Assembly (NCBI GenBank): GCA_963920525.1
Contig: OY986439.1
Location: 23,588,819 to 23,652,818, forward strand
Direction: 5' to 3'
From: Dichetophora obliterata
Taxonomy: Eukaryota; Arthropoda; Insecta; Diptera; Sciomyzidae
DNA length: 64,000 bases
Both the position numbers and the translations under genes were made by a program. A model generated the notes under the pieces. That model was not told where the DNA came from and ran no database searches. It saw nothing but the letters and a program-made list of their open reading frames with translations. Numbering within the stretch: the stretch's first letter is position 1; each line of letters starts with the position of its first letter. This document shows positions 34,513-46,135 of the stretch, one piece after another.

Positions 34513-34875
34513 GTGTGTGCGTGCGAGCGAGCATTGAGATTCGAGTAGACCAGTCCCAGTGGCAATTGCAGTAGTTCCAAGGCCTTCTAGCAGGCCTGCG
34601 TTAGGTTTTTATAGCCCTTCCACACTCCTTGCAAACACCATTGTATTGCTTGTATGAAATGGGAAAATATGTCAGGCCTTCCGCTCTCCTTGCTAAAAAG
34701 AGACCTGCCAGAAGCGCTCTTTCGAGACGTCACGTTAGAAGGAAAAGCAATATAAATATAATTTTCAAATAAAAAACGACCAACAATTTCAGATTTCTCA
34801 TGCGGCGGTCCGACATCTTACCCACTCGTCTATCGTGGTTGTTAGGAATCAATTGCTTATTTTGCATCAATACAA
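34513..34875. other. Intergenic, locally GC-richer
   Basis: Contains AGGCCTTCTAGCAGGCCT and a minus-strand tRNA-like stretch (GAGTGGGTAAGATGTCGGAC, near 34810-34845). No gene can be supported. Confidence 0.35.
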
Positions 34876-34879
34876 ATGA

Positions 34880-35190
34880 AAGTAAGCTTTCGGGAGCCCG
34901 GGTTAGAGACCCAACGCGGACAAAATTTTTTTTTTGTTATTTCTTTTTTTGAAATCTAAATTTTTTACAAACTGTTATGTGTATTTAAAATTTTTTTGAA
35001 TTTTGTTATGAATTTTCTTCATACAAAAATTTAAGAAAAGACTTGGAGTTTTTCCACATAAATATTTTCATATAATATAATATGTAATCTGTTAGTTTTC
35101 GGGAGCCCGGGTTCGAGACCCAACTCGGACAAAAAAAAAATTTTTTTTTAGTTTTTTTAAAATCTAAATTTTTTACAAACTGCTCTGTGT
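34880..35190 (+). repeat. Two tandem copies of a B-box-bearing repeat
   Basis: TTTTCGGGAGCCCGGGTT followed by (A/C)GAGACCCAAC and CGGACA occurs at 34888 and 35098 (210 bp apart). Each is followed by AATCTAAATTTTTTACAAAC. The second copy holds a perfect B box (GGTTCGAGACC). No A box is found upstream on the same strand, so this may be a SINE tail or tRNA pseudogene fragment. Confidence 0.6.
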
Positions 35191-35720
35191 ATTTAAAATT
35201 GTTTTTGGAATTTTTTTTGTAAATTTTTTCACATAAAATAATATGAAAAGAATCAGAAGCTTCAAAAGGTAGGCCTTACAGAAGTACTCATCAATGCAGT
35301 GATCATGGAAGGTGTATTGACGCCAATAATAGCAGTGGTAGCATGCCTTCTTTTGCGGAGCACTCGCTAAAATGCCCACTGGGGTGCCTGTCTCTTTATA
35401 AAGTCTTTGCATTTCTACACCATAAAATTCCAGAACATCCTTCTGAGACAATTCATAATGCTCTCCTCTTCCTAAAACTCTTCCTCATTCCTTGAAACGA
35501 AACAAAACATAAAAGTCATTACATTCTTTGAAAAGCGTTTAAAATCATCAAATATTTTTCATTCAAATTTTCACTTTTCACTTGTCATTTTCATACATTA
35601 AATTTCTCGCTGTGGAGTGTCATAAAAAGCGCTCTCGTTGCTGTCTCAATAGCGACAAAGCGAGAGAGCGTAAGAATACGTGGGAAACGAAAGAGTTCTT
35701 AAGAGCCCAGTGTCATGGCC
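35191..35720. other. Intergenic sequence
   Basis: Unassigned. A 92-codon minus-strand open frame at 35173-35451 has no recognised motif. CGAGAGAGCG words near 35655 resemble GAGA-type sites, but this cannot be confirmed. Confidence 0.35.
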
Positions 35721-37349
35721 ACTGGAGTCAGTGATGTGATTTTTATTTTGCTAAAAATCCCAAATGTACGTGTAAAAATCCCTTTTTTGCTCACCGTATC
35801 CCTTCCAAAAGGTTGTGAAATCCCGCAAAAAATCCCTCCAATTTTCATGTCAAAATAGCAAAATAAATATATTTTGTTTCTTTATAAGTAAGATTGTTTA
35901 ATAAAAATTAAGTGAAATAAAAATCGTATATCCCAGTAATTCCAAGTTGAAACTTGGACATACTACTTGATATGCGAACTCACGTACCACCAGTGGTAGG
36001 GGCATGCCCTTCGCAACGTATTTTGTACGTCCTTTTAACAAATCGATGTCATTGACAGGGGCGAACGTATCCAACGTTCATTAACATATGCGTTCAAATT
36101 CTCCTGTCCCATTGGGTCATATCTATAAAGGCTTGATAAATGGCAGGTTCAAAGGGATATGTTGCCACCAGCCGGACTACAGGGTTATTTCTTAAAAATT
36201 CATTGAGATCCAAAAAGGAACTTATACGTATACATTGAGGTGCCACGACTTGTGTAGGGAGACAAAAAAGTTCCATTTGTACTCCTCTAAAAATTAACCT
36301 TGATCTATTTTATAATAATTTCCAAAATATTTTGGATATAACGAAAGCAGTCAGTGAGCTAAAACTTTGTGCAAAATCCCATGAAAATTATGTTTTTCGT
36401 AAATATATTGGCTGCTGTAATAGTTGGAAAAAAATAAACTATCAGAAATAATATGCTGGGATAAGCTCTTCCAATCTGCATCAGACAATTTTAAATTTTT
36501 GAAATTGGATTAAAGATAATGCTGTTTTTCTTTGCATTTTTTTTGGAACTTTTTCAAGTTTATTTCATTAAAATTATATTACCTTCATAATTTCTAATGC
36601 GATCCTCACTTTCAAAATAGCGTTGGAAAGGTTTTGAGAGCTTGCATTGTTTTTTGGTCTGAATTTTTTGATTTGATTGATACATATTAAAGCTTAAATA
36701 TTAATTATAAAATAAACACCTAATAAAAAAATATTGTAAGAAATTAAAAAAATAAAAGTAATGAGATATTTAAATTTTTGAAGTTTTTGTATAGAAATAA
36801 AAAAAATATTTATATTTTACAACTAAAATATAACTTATTACACCAGCCAATATATTTACGAAAACCATGATTTTTTTGAGGTTTGTGCAAAAAGTTTTAG
36901 CTCACTGACTTTTATCCTAAAATCAAAAATATCTTGGAATATCATAAAATAGATGGTTCATTTATAGTGGGTACAAATGGAACTTTTTTTAAATGCACCT
37001 TAGTACGTATATAAAAATATTGTATTTATTCAAGCCGAGGTATGAATGAAGCTGAATAAAGTTTGAATCCAAAATGAGGTAAAAATCAAGTATCAAATCA
37101 ATTTAATTGAAATGTATTGAGACTGTTTTTTTAATCAATTACAACTAAAACTCAATGAAGCACTTCATTGAATAGGCAATTGTACAAGATTACAGGCAAA
37201 GTGATGTCAATCAGTTATTTAAAAGGATTTCAAAATTTTGACACAGTAAAAAATCCCGCCAAAAAACTCAAACACCCTCTCGCTCTTTTATAGTTTAAAA
37301 ATCCCACAAAAAGGGTGAAATCCCACCAAATCACATCACTGACTGGAGT
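35721..37349. mobile_element. hAT-like non-autonomous element, 1.6 kb
   Basis: The 8-bp direct repeat ACTGGAGT (35721-35728, 37342-37349) borders the tips CAGTGATGTGATTT and its exact complement ending at 37341. Subterminal AAAATCCC words appear inverted on both sides. An 8-bp duplication with CAG tips is diagnostic of the hAT pattern. No transposase of the family is visible; an inner inverted repeat (36240-37015) suggests a nested element. Confidence 0.88.
36240..37015. mobile_element. Inverted-repeat element nested in the hAT-like element
   Basis: 36275-36425 and 36838-36985 are inverted copies: AAGTTCCATTTGTAC, ATCTATTTTAT, CAGTGAGCTAAAACTTTGTGC and ACGTAAATATATTGGCTG-like words pair across a 410-bp spacer. 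The tips AGGTGC(C/A) are only approximate and no clear target duplication was found. Confidence 0.6.
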
Positions 37350-37568
37350 AGACTAACAAACGAGTAGGCAAGTGCGCAACTATCTCTTTCTCTCCATTTG
37401 TCTCTGTTTTTGACACATAGAAATTTCGCAAACACACATTTGTTGTTATTATTTGTGTGTTTGTTTAAAATCATACGTGAGAATTTTTATTGCAGTTTTA
37501 TTTTAAAAAATGGAAACTGCAGCAAATGTGTGTTGTACAGCGTAATCTGATGTTCAAATTTAAAAAAT

Positions 37569-37629
37569 TTCTTGACACTAGGGTGGACCCTAAATATGTG
37601 TGTTTTTGCTTTATACTCTTTGTAGAGAC
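37569..37629 (+). repeat. Left fragment of the ACTAGGGTGGACCCTAAA satellite
   Basis: One unit fragment, GACACTAGGGTGGACCCTAA with TTTTGCTTTATACTCTTTGT, identical in kind to 39540-41110, separated from that array by the element at 37630-39488. Confidence 0.75.
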
Positions 37630-39488
37630 TAGGGCTTTCAATCCCGGTATCACGACCAATTTTCTAGCCCCAGAATCCCGGGATTCCATACTCTAAAACC
37701 CGGGATTTTATACATAAAATATAAAAATTTTCAGCAACTATAAATGCAACTGCAATGTTAACGAAGATTTTTTTTAATATCGAAATCAGAGCTGGGCGTT
37801 AAGGATTACGATTACCACACGAGTAATCTTTAAAAAAAAAATCCAATAACAATTAAAGCAATCGTTCATTTTCGATCGAAATCACCCTGTTCTTTTTTTA
37901 TCTCTTTACACACTTTAAAAGTCTATTTTTTAGTTTGTTTTGGTTGTGATATTAAAAGACTCTGTCCACTAGGCTGTTCGACTTTCATGGAATTTTGAAA
38001 GTAACAATAGTTTTATTACTATACTATAGTTTTTTTTACTATAAAAGGAAAATTTTATTCACATCACACGTTTTACTAATAGCTAACTAGTTTATTTGAA
38101 TAAGAACCCAGCAAAAAAAGTGCTTCCAAAAGAAGCATAATTGGAAGGGAATGTCTTAAATTCCATCCCTTCCACTTTCATACCCAGAAGGCATTCTTTT
38201 AACATATGCATGTCATTGGAAGGAATGCTTTCCTTATTCTTCTTTAGAAGTGTTTTAGAACTTTTTCAATGGAAGATTTCTTTGAACCCTTCAATAAAAG
38301 GATTCTAGTAGGTGTTTTTCAGAAGAAATTTTAGAAGGCATTCCATGGAATGGAATGGTTTTGTGATTTGGGGATTAAAAAATCCCTGGTAAAATATCCC
38401 TTTTCCCTACATTCTCGCGATTTTGGTGTTGGAAATGAGAAGTGTTTTGGTTTTGTTGGGAGTTTAAAAAATTTCCACGTAAACCGATTCCTTTTTCCTG
38501 ATTTCCAAAGCATTTTGGTGTCGGAAGTAGTAAGTGATTGGGTTTCTTTGTGGGTTTCAAAAATCCCATGAAAAACATCTAAGACATATATTATAATTAT
38601 ATATAATTTTTTTACTTTAATTGAATTTAAATGCCATTTGAATGTCTTTTAGAAGTAGGTTATAAGAATGCCTCTTGGAAGAACTTCTTAATAAGGCTAA
38701 GTGAAGCACAGTTTGATATTTAAAATGTCTTCTGGAAGCAGTGTCCCTAAGAATGCATGTCACATTTGCATCAAAAATTTTGCTGGGAAGTGGTGTTTTC
38801 TTATTAAATTTGCGAAAGATAAATTTATGTTATTTTTTTTAACTTTTTTATGTGCATATTTTTATGTTTATAATAAAGTAAAATATTATTTGATATTTTA
38901 AATATTTTGAGTTTTCATTCTTAAATAAATGTTTAACTCTTTTGAAATATAAAAAATCATAACGTTTTGTATTAAATACACTTATTATAAAATTTAAATA
39001 TTTAAAAATTTAGAAATTATCTTTGATTAAGGACAATAAAGGTTATGATTTCTATTAAAAAAAAAAGTCATAACACCATAATCATTATTTTTCTTTATAA
39101 TTTTTTTTCGATCTGATTGAATCAGGTCATGTATATATTTTTATTCATAAAATTGGCAAGTGCAAGTCTTGTCTGCATTAGCAATTTTGATTTCGTCTTA
39201 GTGTTGTCTTATAAACTTTTGAGTGTTTTTGAATACATCAAGTATGAATAAGGATTAAGTTTGGATTTTTATTAAAAAAAATGAAAAAAAATTGCAATTT
39301 TTTTGGCTAAAACGCAGAAATTAAGAGAAATAGTTTTTAACGGTCCCTGCTTTTAAGGCAGCTAAATGCCATTATTTTAAAATTTTGGCATTTCGGGATC
39401 CCGATAAATCCCGGAATTCAGGAATCATGAATTTCAAATCCCGAAATCCCGGGATTTACTGAAACCCTTTGGGATTGAAAGCCCTAGT
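37630..39488. mobile_element. Inverted-repeat element inserted in the satellite, 1.86 kb
   Basis: The left end ACTAGGGCTTTCAATCCCGG and right end GGGATTGAAAGCCCTAGT form an 18-bp inverted repeat. Subterminal CCCGGGATT words continue on both sides (37670-37710, 39395-39465). The interior has a GAAGTGTTTTGG-containing near duplicate around 38.42/38.51 kb and no transposase. Satellite units lie on both sides, so the element inserted into the array. The duplication type is unclear because the satellite itself contains ACTAGGG. Confidence 0.75.
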
Positions 39489-41110
39489 GGAAACCCAAAA
39501 AATGTGTTTTTTATTTCATACTTTTTGTTTATGTACAGAAGTCGCGGATTTCCACTAGGGTGGACCCTAAATATGTGTTTTTTGCTTTATACTCTTTATG
39601 TGCTTATGTATGTGCTTATGTATGTGCTTAGGTCGCTGATCTCCAATCTGATGCTAGAATTTAAAAAAGCTTTTTTGCCTTTATGGTTTGTGTTTTTTAT
39701 ACTTTTTTAGATGCGCTGATCGCTGATTTCGAATCTGATGTACAAATTTCCAAGAGTTTTTTAACGCTAGGGTGAACCCTAAAAATTTGTTTTTTATACC
39801 CTTTTTTTATATGTGCTAGCAGTATAAGGGGTCGCTGATTTCGGACCTGATGTAAGAATTTTCAACTGTTTTTTGGTACTATGGTGGACCCTAAAAGTGT
39901 GTTTTTTGGCTGTATACTCTTTGTAGATGCGCCTGTCGCTGATTTTGAATCTTATGTTAGAATTTCCAAAAGTTTTTGACACTAGGGTGGATCCTAAAAC
40001 TATGTTTTTTTTTTATATTAAGGTGTCGCTGATTCTTGACACGAGGGTGAACTCTAAAAATGTGTTTTTGTTTTATATTCTTTGTAGTTGCGATGGTCGC
40101 TGATTTCGAATCTGATGTAAAAATTACAAAAAGATTTTTCAACACTAGGTGGACCCTAAAAATGTGTTTTTTGGCTATATTTTCTTATTAGATTGCTGGT
40201 CGCTGATTTCGAATCTGATGTTAGAACTTCAAACAATTTTTTCACCCAAAAAATGTGTTTTCTGTTTTATATTAAGGTGTCGCTGATCTCGAATCTTACG
40301 TTAGAGTTTTAAAAATTTTTTGACACAAGGGTGAACCCTAAAAATGTGTTTTTTATTTCATATTTTTGTGTATGTGCTGAGGGATCGCTGATTGCGAATC
40401 TGATGTTAGAATTTAAAAAAGTTTTTTGACACTAGGGGGACCCTTAAAATGTGGTTTTTTATTTCATACTTCTTGTGTATTTGCAGAGGTGGCTTATTTT
40501 CACTAGGGTATACCCTAAATATGTGTTTTTTTCTTTATACTCTTGGTAGAGACCCTAAAAAGGTTTTGTATTTCATACTTTTTGTGTATGTGCTGAGGTC
40601 GCTGGTTTCGAATCTGAGGCTAGAATTTCAAAAAGTTTTTTGACACTAGGGCGGACCCTAAAAATGCTTTTTTTATTTCATACTTTGTGTGTGTGTGCAG
40701 AGGTCGCTAATTTCGAATTTGATGTTAGAATTTCAAAAAATTTTTTGCCTTTAGGGTGGACCCTAAAAATGTGTTCTTTGTACTCTTTTTAGATGAGCTG
40801 ATCGCTGATTTCGAATCTGATGTAGAAATTTCAAAAAGTTTTTAACACTAAGGTGAACCCTAAAAATGTGTTTTTGTTTTGTTTTATGCTCTTTGTATAT
40901 GTGCTAGCAGCAGAAGGGGTCGCTGATTTCGAATCTCATGTAAGAATTTCAAGAATTTTTTTGACACTAGGGTGAACCCTAAAAATGTGTTTTTGTTTTA
41001 TACTCTTTGTAGTTGCATTGATCGCTGATTTGAAATCTGATGCAAGTATTTCAATAAGTTTTGTGACACTAGGGTGAACCCTAACAAATGTGCTTTTTTG
41101 TTTTATACTC
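39489..41110 (+). repeat. Degenerate satellite, about 100-125 bp unit
   Basis: Roughly 14 irregular units carry CACTAGGGTG(G/A)ACCCTAA, ATGTGTTTTTTG, TTTATACTCTTTGTA, TCGCTGATTTCGAATCTGAT and AGAATTTCAAAAAGTTTTT in that order. Spacing varies and copies are clearly diverged, so this array is older than the 153-bp one. Confidence 0.9.
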
Positions 41111-41295
41111 TCAAGTAAGTCCAGTTTTCAATCCAATTTTTTAATAAATGTAAACTCAATTCGAGGAACATGATGAATGTTCCATGTTCAACGCCTTGTT
41201 GCGTCATGAAACAAACATCGGTGGCAATGGTAACTGTCTATTTTCATCTCTGATAAGAATTTGACTTCTTAATTTTCAATAAATAAATCCCTAAA
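41111..41295. other. Short spacer
   Basis: No recognised content. Confidence 0.4.
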
Positions 41296-41941
41296 TAGCT
41301 GCGTTCCTTTCGCCTTAATATAATCGCGATAACAAATTTTCTCAAAGAAACGGCAAGAAAAGCGACTCGTAGAGGGCACTACCGTTGCAGTCAAAATTAA
41401 ATTCAAACAAGCAATCATGATACAATAACTATTATGTGTCATGAGAACGTGTGTCGTTCAAAACTGTTGTGAACTGTTATGGTATCGATACCTTAGTGAA
41501 CGATGTTTTTCTCTGAATGTTTTTTACTCTAAACTCCAGCAAAATTGTAAATTATTCAATTTAATTATTAATATTATGCAATTATATAAATAATTTAAGT
41601 ACAACTGTGGGCTCCGCTGAATGCGTTCAATGTGTGTGACACACGCAGTTTGTTTTGTTTTCTTTTGTTTAACATTCAATGGTCGCAGCTCGTGAGAAAA
41701 TAGGTAGCTGTCATGGCTACCTAATAGTCATTGTATCAAACAAATAATTCAAAAAATGAAATGACAGCTCATAAAAATATACAGATGCGACACCTGTGTT
41801 TCAAATTTTTTAAAGGCTATATCACAATTTTATATGGATAGCAAAAATAATCCTATTTGTTATAGGATTATTATTTTTGTTTTTGCTTTGCATGTAAAAA
41901 AAAATAATCTGGACTATTTTGAAGCGAATGGAACGTAGCTA
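41296..41941. mobile_element. TA-flanked MITE, 642 bp, copy 1
   Basis: The tips GCTGCGTTCCTTTCGCCTT (41298) and the complement of GCTACGTTCCATTCGC (ending 41939) are flanked by TA. A homologue of similar length and very high similarity is at 59007-59666. Shared internal blocks include CGACTCGTAGAGGGCACTAC, TGTCGTTCAAAACTGTTGTG and GTGTGACACACGC. A TA duplication fits Tc1/mariner-like mobilisation, but the tips do not resemble the mariner next door. No coding capacity. Confidence 0.85.
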
Positions 41942-41971
41942 ATATTAAATTTTTTAATTTGATTGTTAATT

Positions 41972-43243
41972 TATTGGGGGTTGGAATTAGTTTTAAAGGT
42001 TTTCTAAGAGATGGCGTAACTATCAATAGATCGCATCGGGCACACCTGTGACTATATTCATTTCAAAGCACATTGTGTAAGCTTCATTTTTCAGTATGTG
42101 TCATTCCACTGAAGTGTAATCAACATATATTTTTTTCTCTGTGAACATGTCGACTTTCGTTCCAACAAAACGCAATTTGCGGGAAGGTTTACTTTTGTGC
42201 TTCCATTTGAAGAAAAAAGCGGTTGAAGCACAACGCACGCTTACTGAGGCTTACGGGGACTATGCTCCATCGATTTCTACTTGTGAGTACTGGTTCCGTC
42301 GGTTTAAAAGTGGTGATTTTGATACGGAAGACAAAGAGCGTCCGGGCCAGCCGAAAAAGTTTGAAGATGAGGAATTGGAGGCTTTGCTCGATGAAGACCC
42401 GTGTCAAACCCTTCAAGAATTGTCAGAATCATTGGGAGTCGACTTATCAACGGTCGGCAAACGCTTGAAGGCCATGGGAATGATTCAAAAGCAAGGAAAT
42501 TGGGTGCCGTACCAGTTGAAGCCGAGAGACGTTGAACGGCGATTTTGCATGTGCGAACAACTGCTTCAACGGCATAAAAGGAAGAATTTTTTGCATCGTA
42601 TTGTCACTGGCGATGAAAAGTGGATCCATTACGATAATCCTAAGCGAAAAAAATCGTGGGGACCACCCGGCCATGCATCAACATCGAGGGCCAAGCCGAA
42701 TATTCATGGCGCCAAGCTTATGCTGTGTATTTGGTGGGATCAGAAGGGTGTCGTGTACTATGAGCTGCTAAAACCTAACGAAACCATCACTGGGGAACGC
42801 TACCAACAACAATTGATGCAATTGAGCCGAGCATTAAAGTTTAAACGGCCGGAATATGCCAAAAGACACGACAAAGTGGTTTTTCAACATGACAACGCAC
42901 GGCCACATGTTGCAAGAACCGTCAAGGAAACGTTGGAGGCGCTGAATTGGGATGTGCTACCCCACCCGCCTTATAGCCCAGACATAGCCCCTTCCGACTA
43001 CCACCTATTCAGATCGATGACGCATGGCTTGGCTGAGCAGCGCTTCACTTCTTACGAGGATACCAAAAAATGGGTCGATTCGTGGATTGCCTCAAAAGCG
43101 GAATCCATATGCTGCCAGAAAGATGGGAAAATGTTGTAGCTAACGATGGACAATACTTTGAATAATATACATTGTACCGTTGTTTCTAAATAAATGCTCA
43201 AAAACCGAAAAGAAACCTTCAAAATTAATTCCAACCCCCAATA
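41972..43243 (+). mobile_element. mariner transposon, 1268 bp, both ends present
   Basis: The inverted ends TTGGGGGTTGGAATTA(G/A)TTTT (from 41974) and its complement ending at 43241 match for about 28 bp with a few changes, and TA flanks both sides. The element is full length for mariner (about 1.28 kb). Its left TA lies only 32 bp from the right end of the TA-flanked MITE. It contains one transposase gene. Confidence 0.95.
42147..43139 (+). pseudogene. mariner transposase, C-terminal frameshift
   Basis: Cut-and-paste DDE/D transposase of the Tc1/mariner superfamily, expected to bind the element's own ends and insert at TA. Start chosen at ATG 42147 (MSTFVPTKRNLREG), preceded by AAC. The N-terminal half (residues 1-112) holds paired helix-turn-helix domains. 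WVPYQL at 119-124 is the clamp/linker motif. Catalytic Asp are D156 (VTGDEKW), D249 (FQHDNARPH) and D284 (APSDYHLF), with exactly 34 residues between the last two, so DD34D. The reading frame is open for 330 codons. A small deletion near 43100 shifts the last part to end at 43139. In the other frame GIHMLPERWENVVANDGQYF, the normal mariner C-terminus, continues to a stop near 43168. The three catalytic residues fall at the same positions as in Mos1. The break is the only visible lesion, so the copy is young; the subfamily (mauritiana-like is my impression) is not settled. Confidence 0.95.
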
Positions 43244-45740
43244 CATTATTGGCCTTGAAAACATTATGTCAAATTAAAAATAATAAAAAAAATTAAAAAT
43301 ATACAGATTTTATTTCGAATTATATTCGGAGTTGAAGAAAAAGCCTAAGGAACTTCGTTGCTGACGGGGGTACCCCGAACGCACCACTTTTTTCCATCAC
43401 TGTATATATTCTCATCTAATTTAATTATTATTTTTAATAAGATTTTAATACCTTAAAAATAGTTTAACCTTGCTCAAGAGATTAAAAGTTCACCAGTTTC
43501 ACTTAACTAATAGAAAACTCATTTCATTAGGCATATTTAGAAATGCCTTATTTTGAATCAACCTGCATGTTTCATAAAGGGATTTATACCTACTTACATA
43601 TATTTGTTTTAACATAGTTTTTTGTTCTCTTTTTTTTCTATTCTATTTTGTAAGTTGACATTTTTTACACTTTGACTCCTGCAATTTGTCACGCTGAATT
43701 CGCCCCACATGTAATTAAAATTCTTGACATCATTGGCGCCAGAGAACTTGGTGTAGTTGCCTGAGTATTTGTGTGTGTATGTGTGTGTGTGTGTGAATAA
43801 TTGTTGGCGTAAGTGAGTAATTGTTGTAACCATTCCATTTTTACAATAGCGACTGTAAAGAGTGTCAAGCCTGCCATACAGTTAATAGCTTAGGGAATGA
43901 AGAAGAAAAAAAATATATCCATGTGTGTGAGTACCCAGAATATGCAAATTTGTGTCATTCTCTCTAATGTCAATTCGAGCTGCGAGCATGTGTCACCTAA
44001 CGACACACTTTTTTCTGTCAGCTTTTAATATTTTTATCATTCTCGTCATTCCTGTCATACATTCGAACGAACAGCTGAGTTGAGTTGAGCTGAAAATTGT
44101 TCACACTTTTTCGAGGTACGAACGATTAGTTGATTGTGCTGCCTTTTTAAGGCACCCCATTGGGTATTTCTTCTTTGTCGCTTTCTTATTTTTGGTTTAT
44201 TTGAAGCACTACTTTGCTAAGAACAAGCACTGTCATTTGTTTGTGTCCTTAGATTTTAATGTACTATATATCTTTTCGCACCCCCTTTTTGCAAATGTTT
44301 TATTTAAGTGATATTATTTTATGCGTTTTTTTCGTTTTTTTGCACTCACCCTATTCTCACCAATCCCCATTAGCTGTCATTTTGACTCTTATTATTAATT
44401 TATTTGCATTCATTTTGACTTTACTTGGAATGTCACCCAATTTCCATTTTTAACACACACTCACATTAACGTATAGTTTTGTATATCTAACGTTTAAATG
44501 ACATCAGCGTGTGTGTTTTTATATTCTGACTACAACTTTACTTTTAAAAATTGTCCATTTGTCTCTTAATATCTTTTTGATTTTAATGTGTGCATGTTTG
44601 TTTTTTTTCGGTTTTGTCTTATGAGAAACCTTCAATTATTGGCCTCCAGCTTTTTTCTATTGATTTGTTGCGCTTAATTTTCTTTATTAGTTTTTATTGT
44701 TTGGTTTGGTCTTTTTTTTTGCAGCCATTGAAAATTTGTTTTTATTTTAATTCCATAACAATTGTTGCTGTTTGGTTTTTATTAACGCATAATTGCGAAT
44801 TAATTTCTGATTCATCAACAGAATAGTTTTAAGAAAATCTCACGTTTGCTTGTATTTTATGGTTTTTGGCTTGGCTTTTGTGTTGATGTTTGTGACTCAT
44901 TTGTCTGAAATGTTCATTCATTTTTGAGTGAAAAAAGTGAGCAAATAATAAAAAATTTATTAAAGAAGCAAACAAAATTAATTCATGCAAACTACATTTT
45001 CTATAAATCGCAAAGAAAACAAAATTTTGCTTAAATTTTAAATGTTATTTTTTTCACGTGTAACTGTTTATTTACATTTCACATCCTTGTCTGACCATAA
45101 AAGTGCATCTCTAATCGCAATAATTAGTTTTTGGCATAACTAATGTGCTACAAATACAAATGTTAATATTTTAAACTTTTACCGCATGCATTTTTTTATT
45201 TTTATTTATATTCCATTAAAATTTAATGTGAAACAACAAACAAATTTTCGAGTGGCTTTTTTGTCCTGAGCCCATAAAACATGTTTTTGTTTTTATTTTG
45301 CTTTTAATGCTTTTTTAAGTCATGCCTGCATTTTTAAAATTTATTTCCCAGTCCAGACTTGGACATTATGACAAACATTCATGACATCATCATGAAACAT
45401 TCATAAACTCTTTCAGTTATATACTGAGCAATGTTGAAATATTTATATTTACACACTTGACATTTGTTTATTGTCGGTTGGGATCAAATTATTTTGTGGC
45501 CAACAAAAAAAAAAGAAAATTAAAATTTTAACTTGGTTGTTTTAATGTACACGCTAAAAAAAAACCTTTTCCCAATTACATTGAGAGTTCATTACATTTA
45601 TTTTATGTACGAGAGAGAGAGCTGTGTCCTTTTAATTTTATTATCAGAAACAATTGTGTGTGTGTGATTGGGCCCGGTTGTATATATTAAGTGAATATAG
45701 TCAGAACGAACTAAATTTTTGATTGTACTCATATTTATAC
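43244..45740. other. Intergenic sequence without recognised genes
   Basis: Unique AT-rich DNA. A sequence near 43315-43395, read in reverse, starts CAGTGATGGAAAAAAGTGGT, resembling a DNA-transposon end without a partner. There is a short (GT)n run at 43769-43794. Open frames are Phe/Leu-rich noise. Confidence 0.4.
43769..43794. repeat. (GT)n microsatellite
   Basis: Short run of GT repeats with one interruption (GTGTGTGTATGTGTGTGTGT). Confidence 0.9.
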
Positions 45741-46135
45741 AGGGTATCCCAGACCTAGAGGATTATAATGCAGGGGGTGGTTCCTCGTGATGAGACGAGC
45801 AAAAAATCGTATGTGTGGGGGTGGTAGCAAATGCCACCCTAGGAGTCTTGGAAGGAAAAACAAAATTAATGGGTGTAACAACGCCTTAATTCATAACTAG
45901 CATACCTCTACACCGATTACCAAATTTATAATTTTTGGGAAAGAAAATTAAATTTTCTACAACTTATTAGCGCAAAGTTTTGCCATAAAGTCACAACTAA
46001 AAAATCAACTGCTGTACTAAAGGATATCCGATCCCGGGATCCCGGACTTTTCTTAGTCCCGACAGTCCCGTTATTGCAAGGCCTAAAATCCCAGGGTTTT
46101 CGGGATCCCGGGGCTACCTCCACTGCAAAAAAAAA
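45741..46135. other. Junction with CAGGGTATCCCAG and CCCGGGATCC words
   Basis: CAGGGTATCCCAGACCTAGA at 45744 looks like a transposon tip. At 46025-46125 there are CCCGGGATCCCGG words like those at 3.5, 37.7 and 50.1 kb. No complete element could be delimited. Confidence 0.4.

Noticed and set aside
43300..43400. CAGTGATGGAAAAAAGTGGT (reverse) as a DNA transposon end
   Set aside because: Only one end seen; no partner and no duplication, so not annotated as an element.
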